Shown one piece after another: positions 9,169 to 16,007 of a stretch of 46,523 nt of DNA; within the stretch, counting starts at the first letter, position 1, and each line of letters opens with the position of its first letter. The notes under the pieces are model-generated. The model worked only from the letters and a program-made list of their open reading frames with translations. It had not been told where the DNA came from and searched no databases. The stretch comes from Cyanobacteria bacterium OH_CDB_20 (GTDB lineage: Bacteria > Cyanobacteriota > Vampirovibrionia > Gastranaerophilales > Gastranaerophilaceae). Position numbers and translations under genes: made by a program. The stretch spans positions 1 through 46,523 of the forward strand of contig JAEZIX010000037.1 of assembly GCA_023415935.1 (NCBI GenBank). The letters run 5' to 3'.

Positions 9169-9196
9169 TTTACAAAAGGAAAAAATGTGTTATTAT
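9169..9196 (+). promoter_or_regulatory. Sigma-70-type promoter for rubrerythrin
   Basis: TTTACA (9169-9174) and TATTAT (9191-9196) are separated by 16 bp, 55 bp before the ATG. A good ribosome site (AAGAAAGAGG) follows just before the start at 9252. Confidence 0.55.
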
Positions 9197-9251
9197 AGTT
9201 TTGTTGGAAAACAAAATTAAAAGTTGAGATAGAAAAAGAAAGAGGTTAATT

Positions 9252-9803
9252 ATGGCAAAGTTTGTATGTTCTGTGTGTGGATACGTTCATGAGGGTGATA
9301 CTCCTCCTGAAAAATGTCCTTTGTGCGGAGCTAGTGCAGATAAATTCATAAAACAAGAAGCATCAGCAGATACAAAAGGCTGGGCTGATGAGCATAGAAT
9401 CGGTGTTGCAAAAGGTGTTGACGCTGAAGTTCTTCAAGGTTTGAAAGATCACTTTGTTGGTGAATGTACCGAAGTAGGTATGTATCTTGCAATGTCAAGA
9501 CAAGCTGACAGAGAAGGTTATCCTGAAGTTGCTGAAGCATATAAAAGAATTGCTTTTGAAGAAGCTGAACACGCTGCAAAATTTGCAGAACTTTTAGGTG
9601 AAGTTGTTACAGATTCAACTAAAAAGAACTTGGAAATGAGAGCAGAGGCTGAAGCTGGCGCTTGCGAAGCAAAATTAAATATTGCAAAAAGAGCAAAAGC
9701 GCTAAACTATGACGCAATCCATGACACAGTTCATGAAATGTGCAAAGACGAAGCTCGCCACGGTTCAGCATTTAAAGGATTATTAAATCGTTATTTTAAT
9801 TAA
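9252..9803 (+). CDS. Reverse-type rubrerythrin (N-terminal rubredoxin, C-terminal ferritin-like diiron domain)
   Basis: Rubrerythrins reduce hydrogen peroxide to water in anaerobes using NAD(P)H-derived electrons. Here the rubredoxin-like iron site is at the N-terminus (Cys6, Cys9, Cys22, Cys25 in CSVCG and CPLCG), followed by a four-helix ferritin-like domain (about 50-183) with diiron ligands in 'GECTEVGMYL', 'FEEAEHAAKF' and 'MCKDEARHGSAF'. This order is the reverse of classical rubrerythrin and matches the reverse rubrerythrins described from clostridia. The 183-residue length is normal. It is monocistronic, with its own promoter and a terminator, and probably induced by oxidative stress. 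Confidence 0.92.
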   Translation: MAKFVCSVCGYVHEGDTPPEKCPLCGASADKFIKQEASADTKGWADEHRIGVAKGVDAEVLQGLKDHFVGECTEVGMYLAMSRQADREGYPEVAEAYKRIAFEEAEHAAKFAELLGEVVTDSTKKNLEMRAEAEAGACEAKLNIAKRAKALNYDAIHDTVHEMCKDEARHGSAFKGLLNRYFN

Positions 9804-9821
9804 CTACTCAACTTGGGAGTA

Positions 9822-9857
9822 ACGGCAGTCAGGTCCCTCCCCGACTGCCTTTTTTAT
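9822..9857 (+). terminator. Terminator after rubrerythrin
   Basis: GGCAGTC (9824-9830) pairs with GACTGCC (9843-9849) around a 12-nt loop and is followed by a run of six or more T. The minus-strand side lacks a T run, so it acts in the plus direction. Confidence 0.85.
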
Positions 9858-9866
9858 TGCTTATTT

Positions 9867-10898
9867 TTACCCTGCGTAAATGTAGGTTTTGCCTGCAGCT
9901 GAAATATTTTGTGCAAAATTTTCTGCCGTAAGAAGCGATGAGTCAATAAAATTTTGCGTGACGCCTTCTCCTATATCAGGAATAAGTTTTCTCAAGTATT
10001 TTTCTGCAAATTTCGATTCTGTAATTCTTGCATCCATTTCTGTTATATCAAGTGTATAGTTGTCTTGGGTCGGGTCAGTGTCTGCAAGAAAACAGTATAA
10101 GAAATCATTTCCTGAGTATTCCAGAATTTGATTGTTATCGTATTCCATTTGGAAAGTTTGTACGGTGTCTTTTTGAGGTTTGAATTTTCTCAGGAATTCA
10201 TTATCTTCTTTAATCTTATTGAGTGCGTCTTCATCACTCATAGCTCTTAATAGTGGGAATGTCTCTCTATATATTTTCAATATTGTTTTATATGCGTCAG
10301 GCGAAGAAAGTGCAATTTGGAATTGTGCTGCATGGGCAAGCTCGTGTGCAATAGTTAAGATGATATTTGCTTCTCTTTCTTGTCTTGTCGCATATCTGGT
10401 ACCTTCTTTTAAGTCAGCATTAGAATTTTTTGTCATAACGGTATAGTAAATCCCGTTTGAAGAATGGAGCATTTCCCCTTGATCGCATGACGTAACGTTA
10501 TTGTTCCATTTTTTGCCACACAAGTTTATTATCACAGAGTTGTCGATTGGTTCGTAACTTCCTGAATTTATTTTTTCTTTGTTGAATACCAAAGTTGGTT
10601 TCACCAAGTCTAAATTAAATTCTTGCTTGGCTAACTGTTTCATTCTATCGTACGTTACGTTGTATAGCTTTGTTATTCGCCTTTTTAAGCGTTCTTCTCT
10701 TATTTGGTTTACTGTTTTTTTTGAAGATTGCTGGGCTTTTCCGCAGAAACTTGATTTAAAAGAGTCTTTAGGGGCGGAAAAATTGCCATCAAAAGAAGAC
10801 AAGCCATTTTTGTTGTTAGAGTTGATTAATGGTGATTGTCGATTATTACTTGTTGAATAAAATATGTTGGGGGTATATGTTATTGTTGAAATTTTCAT
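9867..10898 (-). CDS. Putative zinc metallopeptidase-like protein with lineage N-terminal leader
   Basis: A protein of 343 residues (349 if the upstream ATG at 10916 is used) with a clear HExxH motif in 'LTIAHELAHAAQFQ' near residue 185, and a possible third ligand in 'DITEMDARITE' about 95 residues later. This fits a gluzincin-like zinc peptidase, but the family is not one I recognise. The first 60 residues are low-complexity, Ser/Asn-rich and contain 'SFKSSFCGK', with no Sec signal. I prefer the ATG at 10896-10898 because it has an AGAG ribosome site 6 nt upstream and yields 'MKIS...TP', like other proteins in this window; the upstream ATG has none. It is followed by the convergent rubrerythrin terminator. 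Confidence 0.7.
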   Translation of the reverse strand: MKISTITYTPNIFYSTSNNRQSPLINSNNKNGLSSFDGNFSAPKDSFKSSFCGKAQQSSKKTVNQIREERLKRRITKLYNVTYDRMKQLAKQEFNLDLVKPTLVFNKEKINSGSYEPIDNSVIINLCGKKWNNNVTSCDQGEMLHSSNGIYYTVMTKNSNADLKEGTRYATRQEREANIILTIAHELAHAAQFQIALSSPDAYKTILKIYRETFPLLRAMSDEDALNKIKEDNEFLRKFKPQKDTVQTFQMEYDNNQILEYSGNDFLYCFLADTDPTQDNYTLDITEMDARITESKFAEKYLRKLIPDIGEGVTQNFIDSSLLTAENFAQNISAAGKTYIYAG

Positions 10899-10969
10899 AC
10901 TATTCTCTGAAAGCATGAAATATCAAAGATAAAAATATTTGCGCATGTTAACAAAAGTTTTCCATGATA

Positions 10970-10997
10970 TTGACTTGAAAAATTTATTTAGTAGTAT
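10970..10997 (+). promoter_or_regulatory. Promoter of tRNA-Val
   Basis: TTGACT (10970-10975) and TAGTAT (10992-10997) are 16 bp apart, 12 nt before the mature tRNA 5' end. A TATATA at 10995-11000 is an alternative -10. Confidence 0.6.
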
Positions 10998-11009
10998 ATA
11001 AGTACGCAA

Positions 11010-11085
11010 GGGCGTTTAGCTCAGTTGGTAGAGCGCCTCCCTTACAAGGAGGATGTCGGGAGTTCGAGCCTCTCAACGCCCACCA
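11010..11085 (+). tRNA. tRNA-Val(TAC)
   Basis: A complete cloverleaf is visible. The acceptor stem GGGCGTT pairs with AACGCCC, the D arm is GCTC/GAGC, and the anticodon stem CCTCC/GGAGG holds the loop CTTACAA with anticodon TAC. The T arm is GGGAG-TTCGAGC-CTCTC. Discriminator A and an encoded CCA (11083-11085) follow. The anticodon reads GTA and other Val codons. A terminator starts two bases after the CCA. Confidence 0.96.
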
Positions 11086-11273
11086 TAAAAGACCAGATAA
11101 CATTTGTTAACTGGTCTTTTATTTTGCAATGTTTTAGACGAGAACTCCACAAAACGGAGTTTTGTAATAAGTTCGAGCGTGAACGAGCAGAGGCTGGAGG
11201 GCGGAAGTGATGAACTTTCGACCGTAACGCCGTTTATCGCGAGTGAGCAAGACAGCCTCTCAACGCCCACCAT
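11067..11273 (+). repeat. tRNA-Val tail repeat: 20-nt direct repeat flanking a structured G+C-rich element
   Basis: The 20 nt at 11067-11086 (AGCCTCTCAACGCCCACCAT, the 3' part of tRNA-Val plus one base) recur exactly at 11254-11273, a period of 187 bp. Between the copies are the first terminator and a stretch (about 11135-11253) that is richer in G+C than the surroundings and full of dyads: AACTCC/GGAGTT at 11143-11161, GTTC/GAAC at 11171-11184, and AGAGGCTG (11189-11196) complementary to CAGCCTCT (11253-11260) in the second tail. It could be an integration scar (att-like duplication), a tRNA-tail repeat comparable in form to the E. coli tyrT repeat (rtT), or a small RNA. Short open frames here look spurious. 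Confidence 0.8.
11087..11124 (+). terminator. Terminator directly after tRNA-Val
   Basis: AAAAGACCAG (11087-11096) pairs with CTGGTCTTTT (11111-11120); the loop itself can pair as TAACA/TGTTA. A TATTTT tract follows. The same 10-bp stem sequence ends the tRNA-Leu gene at 43681-43704. Confidence 0.8.
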
Positions 11274-11280
11274 TAATATA

Positions 11281-11303
11281 AGGGGGTTTTAACCCTCTTT
11301 TTT
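11281..11303 (+). terminator. Second terminator, after the repeated tRNA tail
   Basis: AGGGGGTT and AACCCTCT form a short stem with a TT loop, ending in six T. It sits 7 nt after the second tRNA-tail copy, so the element from 11125 to 11303 has its own end signal. Confidence 0.75.
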
Positions 11304-11353
11304 AATGCTCTTTTCTATTTGACATCTCTTTAAAAATTTCTAAAAGTCATGAA

Positions 11354-11782
11354 TCAAAATTTTAAACAAATAGCAGAACTCGGACAAAGTCCTAGAAACT
11401 CTGTTGTGTTTTTTATTGCATCAGGTGCTGAGTTTCTTTCTATTATTGAAAAACCTATTTTTTCAAAGAAATCTTTAGCGGTTGTCGTTAGTAAATAAAG
11501 TTCTTTAATTCCTTTAGTTTTGGTATATTCTATTAACTTGCTGCAAATTTGTTTGCCGTAACCTTTGTTTCTATTGTCTTCTTTTACGACCATAGAGCGC
11601 AACAAAGCTATATTATCAAACTTTTCTAGCCCAACAATACCAACAAATATCGAATTATCGTAAGCTAAGAAAAAGTCTTTGTTTTCGGTTTTAATATCTT
11701 GGTACGGCAAATTGTTTTGCTTTAGCAGTTCAATTATTAAATCTAAATCTTTAGCTTTCGCTTTAATTAAATTTACTGTCAT
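11354..11782 (-). CDS. arsN2: GNAT N-acetyltransferase of the ArsN2 type
   Basis: A 142-residue single GNAT domain. The acetyl-CoA site is visible as 'VVKEDNRNKGYGKQI' (residues 70-84), and the C-terminus ends in 'TTEFLGLCPSSAICLK', the tail typical of ArsN2-annotated acetyltransferases found in arsenic operons. ArsN-type enzymes acetylate organoarsenicals such as arsinothricin; the true substrate here is not shown by sequence. The start codon overlaps the acr3 stop by one base, so it is co-translated with the arsenite exporter and shares its ArsR-controlled promoter. Confidence 0.82.
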   Translation of the reverse strand: MTVNLIKAKAKDLDLIIELLKQNNLPYQDIKTENKDFFLAYDNSIFVGIVGLEKFDNIALLRSMVVKEDNRNKGYGKQICSKLIEYTKTKGIKELYLLTTTAKDFFEKIGFSIIERNSAPDAIKNTTEFLGLCPSSAICLKF

Positions 11783-12828
11783 TAGCTTTCCTTGTAAAAT
11801 TTATCTTTAAACCATAGCGATAGGTTTACAAGGCTTATTAGTACAGGTACTTCGACTAGCGGCCCTATAACAGTAGCAAATGCTACACCTGAGCCAATGC
11901 CAAACACAGCAACAGCAACAGCTATAGCAAGTTCAAAGTCATTACTTGCCGATGTAAAAGACAATGAAACACTTTTAGGATAGTCAGCACCAATTTTCTT
12001 AGCCAAGAAAAAGCTGAGTAAAAACATAAATACAAAATAGCATAGAAGCGGAAGTGCAACTCTAACGACGTCCATAGGGATTTGAACTATCAAATTACCT
12101 TTTAAACTAAACATTACAACGATTGTAAACAGCAAAGCGATAAAAGTCATAGGAGATATTTTAGGTAAGAACTTTGTTTTGTACCACTCTTCACCTTTTG
12201 CTTTTATCAAGGTATATCTTGAAATAAAACCTGCTGTAAACGGAATACCTAGATATATAGCTACTGTTTGTGCAATTACAAGTGGATTTACATTCACCAC
12301 TGCACCATCCAGCCCAAAGAATTTAGGCAAAATAGTAACAAATATCCAAGCATACACGCTGTAAAAAAGTAGCTGAAAAATACTGTTTAAGGCAACCAAA
12401 CCTGCGACATATTCGGGATCACCTTCTGCTAATGTATTCCAAACTACAACCATTGCAATACAACGAGCAACCCCAACTAAAATTAAGCCTGTCATATATT
12501 CAGGGAAGTTGTGTAAGAATAGTATTGCTAAAAGAAACATAACTACAGGACCTAAAATCCAGTTCAAAAATAAAGAAAGACCAATAATTTTTTTATTTTC
12601 AAATATCTTATGCAGGCTCTCGTATTTTACTTTTGCAAGTGGAGGGTACATCATCAAAATTAAGCCTATTGCTATCGGAATATTTGTTGTACCTACTTGA
12701 AACTTGTTTATAAAACCCTGTGTGGAGGGGAAAAAGTAACCCATTGCAACACCAAGGAGCATAGCTGCAAATATCCAAACTGTAAGGTATTTATCAATAA
12801 AACTTAGTCTGCTTGAAATTTTATCCAT
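11782..12828 (-). CDS. acr3: Arsenite efflux permease Acr3 (ArsB/ACR3 family)
   Basis: A 348-residue protein with about ten hydrophobic membrane segments. The conserved ACR3 cysteine is Cys123 in 'GVARCIAMVVVW', the position essential in characterised ACR3 proteins. A conserved Glu lies in 'TSASNDFELAIAVAVAVFG' near residue 300. It exports As(III) from the cytoplasm. With ArsA encoded across the divergent promoter it may work as an ATP-driven pump, though ACR3 proteins also act alone using the membrane potential. It is transcribed from a promoter overlapped by an ArsR operator (12861-12893), and arsN2 follows. Confidence 0.94.
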   Translation of the reverse strand: MDKISSRLSFIDKYLTVWIFAAMLLGVAMGYFFPSTQGFINKFQVGTTNIPIAIGLILMMYPPLAKVKYESLHKIFENKKIIGLSLFLNWILGPVVMFLLAILFLHNFPEYMTGLILVGVARCIAMVVVWNTLAEGDPEYVAGLVALNSIFQLLFYSVYAWIFVTILPKFFGLDGAVVNVNPLVIAQTVAIYLGIPFTAGFISRYTLIKAKGEEWYKTKFLPKISPMTFIALLFTIVVMFSLKGNLIVQIPMDVVRVALPLLCYFVFMFLLSFFLAKKIGADYPKSVSLSFTSASNDFELAIAVAVAVFGIGSGVAFATVIGPLVEVPVLISLVNLSLWFKDKFYKES

Positions 12829-12860
12829 GAATTAATCCTTATAAAAGTAACTTAATTGAA

Positions 12861-12893
12861 ATTATACAACTATTTGGCAATTTTGCCAAATAG
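12861..12893 (-). promoter_or_regulatory. acr3-arsN2 promoter with embedded ArsR operator
   Basis: On the minus strand TTGGCA (12884-12889) and TATAAT (12861-12866) are exactly 17 bp apart. The palindrome CTATTTGGCAA-TT-TTGCCAAATAG (12870-12893; 11-bp perfect arms) covers the -35 and the spacer, so a bound repressor would block RNA polymerase. The same core, ATTTGGC/GCCAAAT, recurs upstream of arsR. Confidence 0.88.
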
Positions 12894-12903
12894 ATTATTA
12901 AGG

Positions 12904-13206
12904 CTATTTATCTGAATTGAAAGATTCCAAACAAGAGAACATATCTGTAAGGCAAGGGCATACAAGTTTGTAAAAAACATTTAGACCGCGTTTTTGGTCT
13001 TCCACAAGTCCTGCGTTTTTCATAACTAATAAATGTTTTGAAATTGTAGATATATCGACACCGACTTGTTCGACAATTTCACAAACACATTTTTCGCCAT
13101 CTGCTAAAAAGTCAACAATGAAAAGCCTTGTCGGATGTGCAAGAGCTTTCATTATTTCTGAATGTTTTTTATACTTTTTTTGAATATCGTTTTTCATATT
13201 CTTCAT
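12904..13206 (-). CDS. arsR: ArsR-family As(III)-responsive repressor
   Basis: A 100-residue winged-helix protein of the ArsR/SmtB family. The DNA-recognition helix contains 'DISTISKHLLVMKNAGLV' (51-68). Candidate As(III)-binding thiols are Cys40 and Cys42 in 'EKCVCEI', with further cysteines at 83, 85 and 92 (CPC and a later C) near the C-terminus. Arsenite binding would release it from the two palindromes that flank its own gene. Either Met1 or Met4 could be the start. It is transcribed on the minus strand from the 13249-13277 promoter, and acr3 lies downstream behind its own promoter. Confidence 0.92.
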   Translation of the reverse strand: MKNMKNDIQKKYKKHSEIMKALAHPTRLFIVDFLADGEKCVCEIVEQVGVDISTISKHLLVMKNAGLVEDQKRGLNVFYKLVCPCLTDMFSCLESFNSDK

Positions 13207-13248
13207 TATCTCATAGTTAGTTAGAAAATCATCTTTGTAAATTATTCT

Positions 13249-13284
13249 ATTAAATATCTATTTGGCTAATTTGCCAAATAGATA
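13249..13284 (-). promoter_or_regulatory. arsR promoter with embedded ArsR operator, also upstream of arsA
   Basis: On the minus strand TTGGCA (13272-13277) and TTTAAT (13249-13254) are 17 bp apart, the same geometry as the acr3 promoter. The palindrome TATCTATTTGGC / GCCAAATAGATA (13255-13266 and 13273-13284) lies in the spacer and -35. The plus-strand arsA gene starts 44 bp beyond it. A TATAAT at 13299-13304 without a good -35 may be the arsA -10, so one operator could control both directions. Confidence 0.85.
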
Positions 13285-13327
13285 AATTTATGTCTTACTA
13301 TAATTATATAAATTTGGGAGAAACACT

Positions 13328-15109
13328 ATGCTTGATTTTTTACAAAAAGTTCCAAAGTTTTTGTTTTTTACCGGTAAAGGCGGGGTAGGAAAAACATCAA
13401 TGGCATGCTCCACTGCTGTTGGACTTGCCGAAATGGGTAAAAACATTCTTTTAATCAGTACAGACCCTGCTTCTAACCTTGATGAAGTTTTGGAAACTAA
13501 GTTAAACTCAACTCCTACTCAAGTTAACGGAGTAAAAGGTCTTTATGCAATGAATATTAACCCTATTGAAGCTGCGTCTGAATACAGAGAAAGAATGGTG
13601 GGGCCATATAGAGGTATTTTGCCTGATGCAACCATAAAGCAAATGGAGGAACAACTATCCGGTGCTTGCACCGTTGAAATTGCAGGATTTAGTGAGTTTT
13701 CTAAATTTGTTGGTGATGAAAGCGTTGTAAAAGATTATGACCATGTTGTTTTAGATACAGCTCCGACAGGACATACACTAAGATTGTTAAACCTACCTTC
13801 TGCTTGGAATGACTTTATTGAAAGCAACAAAACCGGAAGTTCTTGTCTGGGCCCAGTATCTGGATTGTCAGAGCAGAAGATACTTTTTGAAAATGTTGTA
13901 GAGGCTTTAAAAAACCCTGAAAGAACTTTGCTTGTATTAGTTTCAAGAGCAGAGTCAATGAGCTTTAATGAAGCTAACAGAGCAAGTTTAGAGCTTAGAG
14001 AATTAGGATTAAGCAATCAGCATTTAATTATTAACGGATTATTTACAACTACTTCTGAAGATGAAGTGGCATGTGCATTTGCCGAAAAATCAGGTATAGC
14101 AATTAAAAATATGCCCCAAGAATTGAAAGTGCTCCCAACAACAGAGGTATTGTTTAGACCTGCTGGCGTTATGGGGCTTGAAGGCTTAAAAGACGTATGC
14201 TGTAGGCAATATACACCTAATATAGATGTTAATATAGATGATTTAAAAACAAAATCAAAAGAAACATTTAAAAAACTTATACCATGGACTGATTTGCTCA
14301 ATCAACTAGAATCTGATGGTAATGGTGTAATAATGACGATGGGTAAAGGCGGAGTTGGTAAAACTTCAATGGCTGCTATGATTGCAACACAACTGGCAAA
14401 AAAAGGTCATGCTGTTTTACTTTCAACTACTGACCCTGCTGCTCATTTAACACAAGCCATTAAAGAAGATATTCCAAATCTACAAATAGAGCGAATTGAC
14501 CCTAAAGTTGTTACTGAAACTTACGTCTGTTCTGTTATTAATAAGAATGCAGGTAAATTGTCGTTAGAAGATATGGCTTTATTAGAAGAAGAACTTCGTT
14601 CACCTTGTATTGAGGAAATAGCAGTATTTCAAGCATTTGCAAAAACAGTTGCAAAAGGCGAAAATCAGTTTATTGTATTAGATACAGCGCCAACAGGACA
14701 TACTTTGCTTTTACTCGACTCAACAGAGGCTTACCATAGAGAAGTGGCAAAATCGGCTGATGACCTACCAAGTGAAGTTAAAGAACTATTACCAAGAATC
14801 AGAGACGCTAAGTTTACAAAAGTCTTGATAGTTGCACTTCCTGAAGCAACTCCTGCACACGAAGCAAAAGCATTGCAGGAAGATTTAAGAAGAGCTAATA
14901 TCGAGCCTTATGGTTGGATTATTAATAGAAGTTTTGCTGTATCAAATTCTAATGACCCTATACTTATTTCAAAAGGCCTTCACGAGCTTAAATATATCGA
15001 AGAAATCACAAATCAGCTATCAAAAAGAACTGTGTTATCGCCGTGGGTTTCTGATGAGTTAATAGGGACAGAGAAATTAGAAAAATTAATGAATGTAGAA
15101 ATAATATAG
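13328..15109 (+). CDS. arsA: Arsenite-stimulated ATPase ArsA (two tandem halves)
   Basis: A 593-residue protein made of two homologous nucleotide-binding halves, each with GKGGVGKTS (starting near residues 17 and 339) and the switch motif DTAPTGHTL. The metalloid-site cysteines are kept: Cys114 in 'SGACTVEIA', Cys173 in 'SSCLGP' and Cys427 in 'SPCIEEIA', matching E. coli Cys113, Cys172 and Cys422. ArsA receives As(III) from ArsD and energises the membrane exporter. A GGGAG ribosome site lies 7 nt before the ATG. It heads the plus-strand operon with the arsD fusion and the ccdA-like gene, divergent from arsR-acr3-arsN2. Confidence 0.96.
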   Translation: MLDFLQKVPKFLFFTGKGGVGKTSMACSTAVGLAEMGKNILLISTDPASNLDEVLETKLNSTPTQVNGVKGLYAMNINPIEAASEYRERMVGPYRGILPDATIKQMEEQLSGACTVEIAGFSEFSKFVGDESVVKDYDHVVLDTAPTGHTLRLLNLPSAWNDFIESNKTGSSCLGPVSGLSEQKILFENVVEALKNPERTLLVLVSRAESMSFNEANRASLELRELGLSNQHLIINGLFTTTSEDEVACAFAEKSGIAIKNMPQELKVLPTTEVLFRPAGVMGLEGLKDVCCRQYTPNIDVNIDDLKTKSKETFKKLIPWTDLLNQLESDGNGVIMTMGKGGVGKTSMAAMIATQLAKKGHAVLLSTTDPAAHLTQAIKEDIPNLQIERIDPKVVTETYVCSVINKNAGKLSLEDMALLEEELRSPCIEEIAVFQAFAKTVAKGENQFIVLDTAPTGHTLLLLDSTEAYHREVAKSADDLPSEVKELLPRIRDAKFTKVLIVALPEATPAHEAKALQEDLRRANIEPYGWIINRSFAVSNSNDPILISKGLHELKYIEEITNQLSKRTVLSPWVSDELIGTEKLEKLMNVEII

Positions 15110-15122
15110 TGAGGATTAGAAA

Positions 15123-15986
15123 ATGTTAAAATTAGAAGTTTTTGACCCACCAATGTGTTGTGCAACAGGTATTTGCGGAAATAATGTTGACCCTAAGTTA
15201 GTAACCTTTGCATCTGATTTAGAGTGGTTAAAAAAGCAAGGTGTTGATGTTGTAAGGCACGGGCTTTCATTTGAGCCCAATGAATTTGTTAAAAATGAAG
15301 CCGTCAAAACTACTTTGCAAACAGACGGCAACGATTGTTTACCGATAATCTATGTTGAAAATAAAATTGTGTCAAAAGCTTGTTATCCATCAAGACAGAA
15401 ACTTGCTGAGATATGCAATATAGAGTATAAAGAGGATGCTTGCTGTTGCAGCTCTGAATGTGATTGCCAAAGTGCAGATAAAGCAACTGAGGAAGATACT
15501 TGTTGCTGTGGTCCTGAATGTGATTGTCATCAATCAACTTTAAGCAACAATGCTAAAAAGATATTATTTATCCTTGTGGTGCTTGCTATGCTTGCTATTA
15601 TAGGGATAAAAATAGCACCTAAGGCACATTCTGCGGAGGTATATCCTGTTGTAAGTTCTTACAGTCAGGTTAAATCAAGTCAGGAAGTTGCTTTTGTTTA
15701 TGTTCCTTCAAAAAATGGCGAAATGAGTAATAAGGTTCAATCTGCTATTCAATCAGCTAAAAAAACTTTAGAGGCTAAAAATATTAAAGTTGACTTATTT
15801 ACTCTTGATACATCATCTGCTGATTATTCAGCACAAACAAAAACACCCGCTGTAACTGTAATTTATAAAGGAAAGAGCAAAAACACAGTTTCAGGTAATA
15901 TAAATGCGACTAGACTTTTACAAGCTTATATGACAGCAAAACTTGCAGGTAACTGCGGCGCAGGTTGCCCCTGCCATAAAAAATAA
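15123..15986 (+). CDS. arsD: ArsD arsenic metallochaperone fused to Cys-rich linker, membrane segment and thioredoxin-like domain
   Basis: Residues 1-100 are a standard ArsD, including Cys12, Cys13 and Cys18 that carry As(III) to ArsA. Unlike the usual protein of about 110-120 residues, this one has 287. Two Cys-rich repeats follow (106-115 and 126-135, pattern CCCxxECDC), then a membrane segment (about 146-163) ending in AHSA at 168-171, which looks like a signal-peptidase site. A thioredoxin-like fold follows (about 175-275, with 'EVAFVYVP' and a cis-Pro-like 'TPAVTVIYKG'), then a tail with Cys278, Cys282 and Cys284. The thioredoxin-like part has no CxxC. By charge the ArsD part should be cytoplasmic and the thioredoxin-like part outside. 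It lies between arsA (13-bp gap) and the ccdA-like gene (21-bp gap), with a GAGGA ribosome site. Confidence 0.85.
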   Translation: MLKLEVFDPPMCCATGICGNNVDPKLVTFASDLEWLKKQGVDVVRHGLSFEPNEFVKNEAVKTTLQTDGNDCLPIIYVENKIVSKACYPSRQKLAEICNIEYKEDACCCSSECDCQSADKATEEDTCCCGPECDCHQSTLSNNAKKILFILVVLAMLAIIGIKIAPKAHSAEVYPVVSSYSQVKSSQEVAFVYVPSKNGEMSNKVQSAIQSAKKTLEAKNIKVDLFTLDTSSADYSAQTKTPAVTVIYKGKSKNTVSGNINATRLLQAYMTAKLAGNCGAGCPCHKK

Positions 15987-16007
15987 ATTTAAAACAAGGA
16001 GATTGCT

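Noticed and set aside
11025..11292. Three short open frames (both strands) across tRNA-Val and the repeat element
   Set aside because: They run through the tRNA and terminator hairpins, have no ribosome sites, and contain the translated tRNA tail; they are artefacts of G+C-rich RNA-like DNA.
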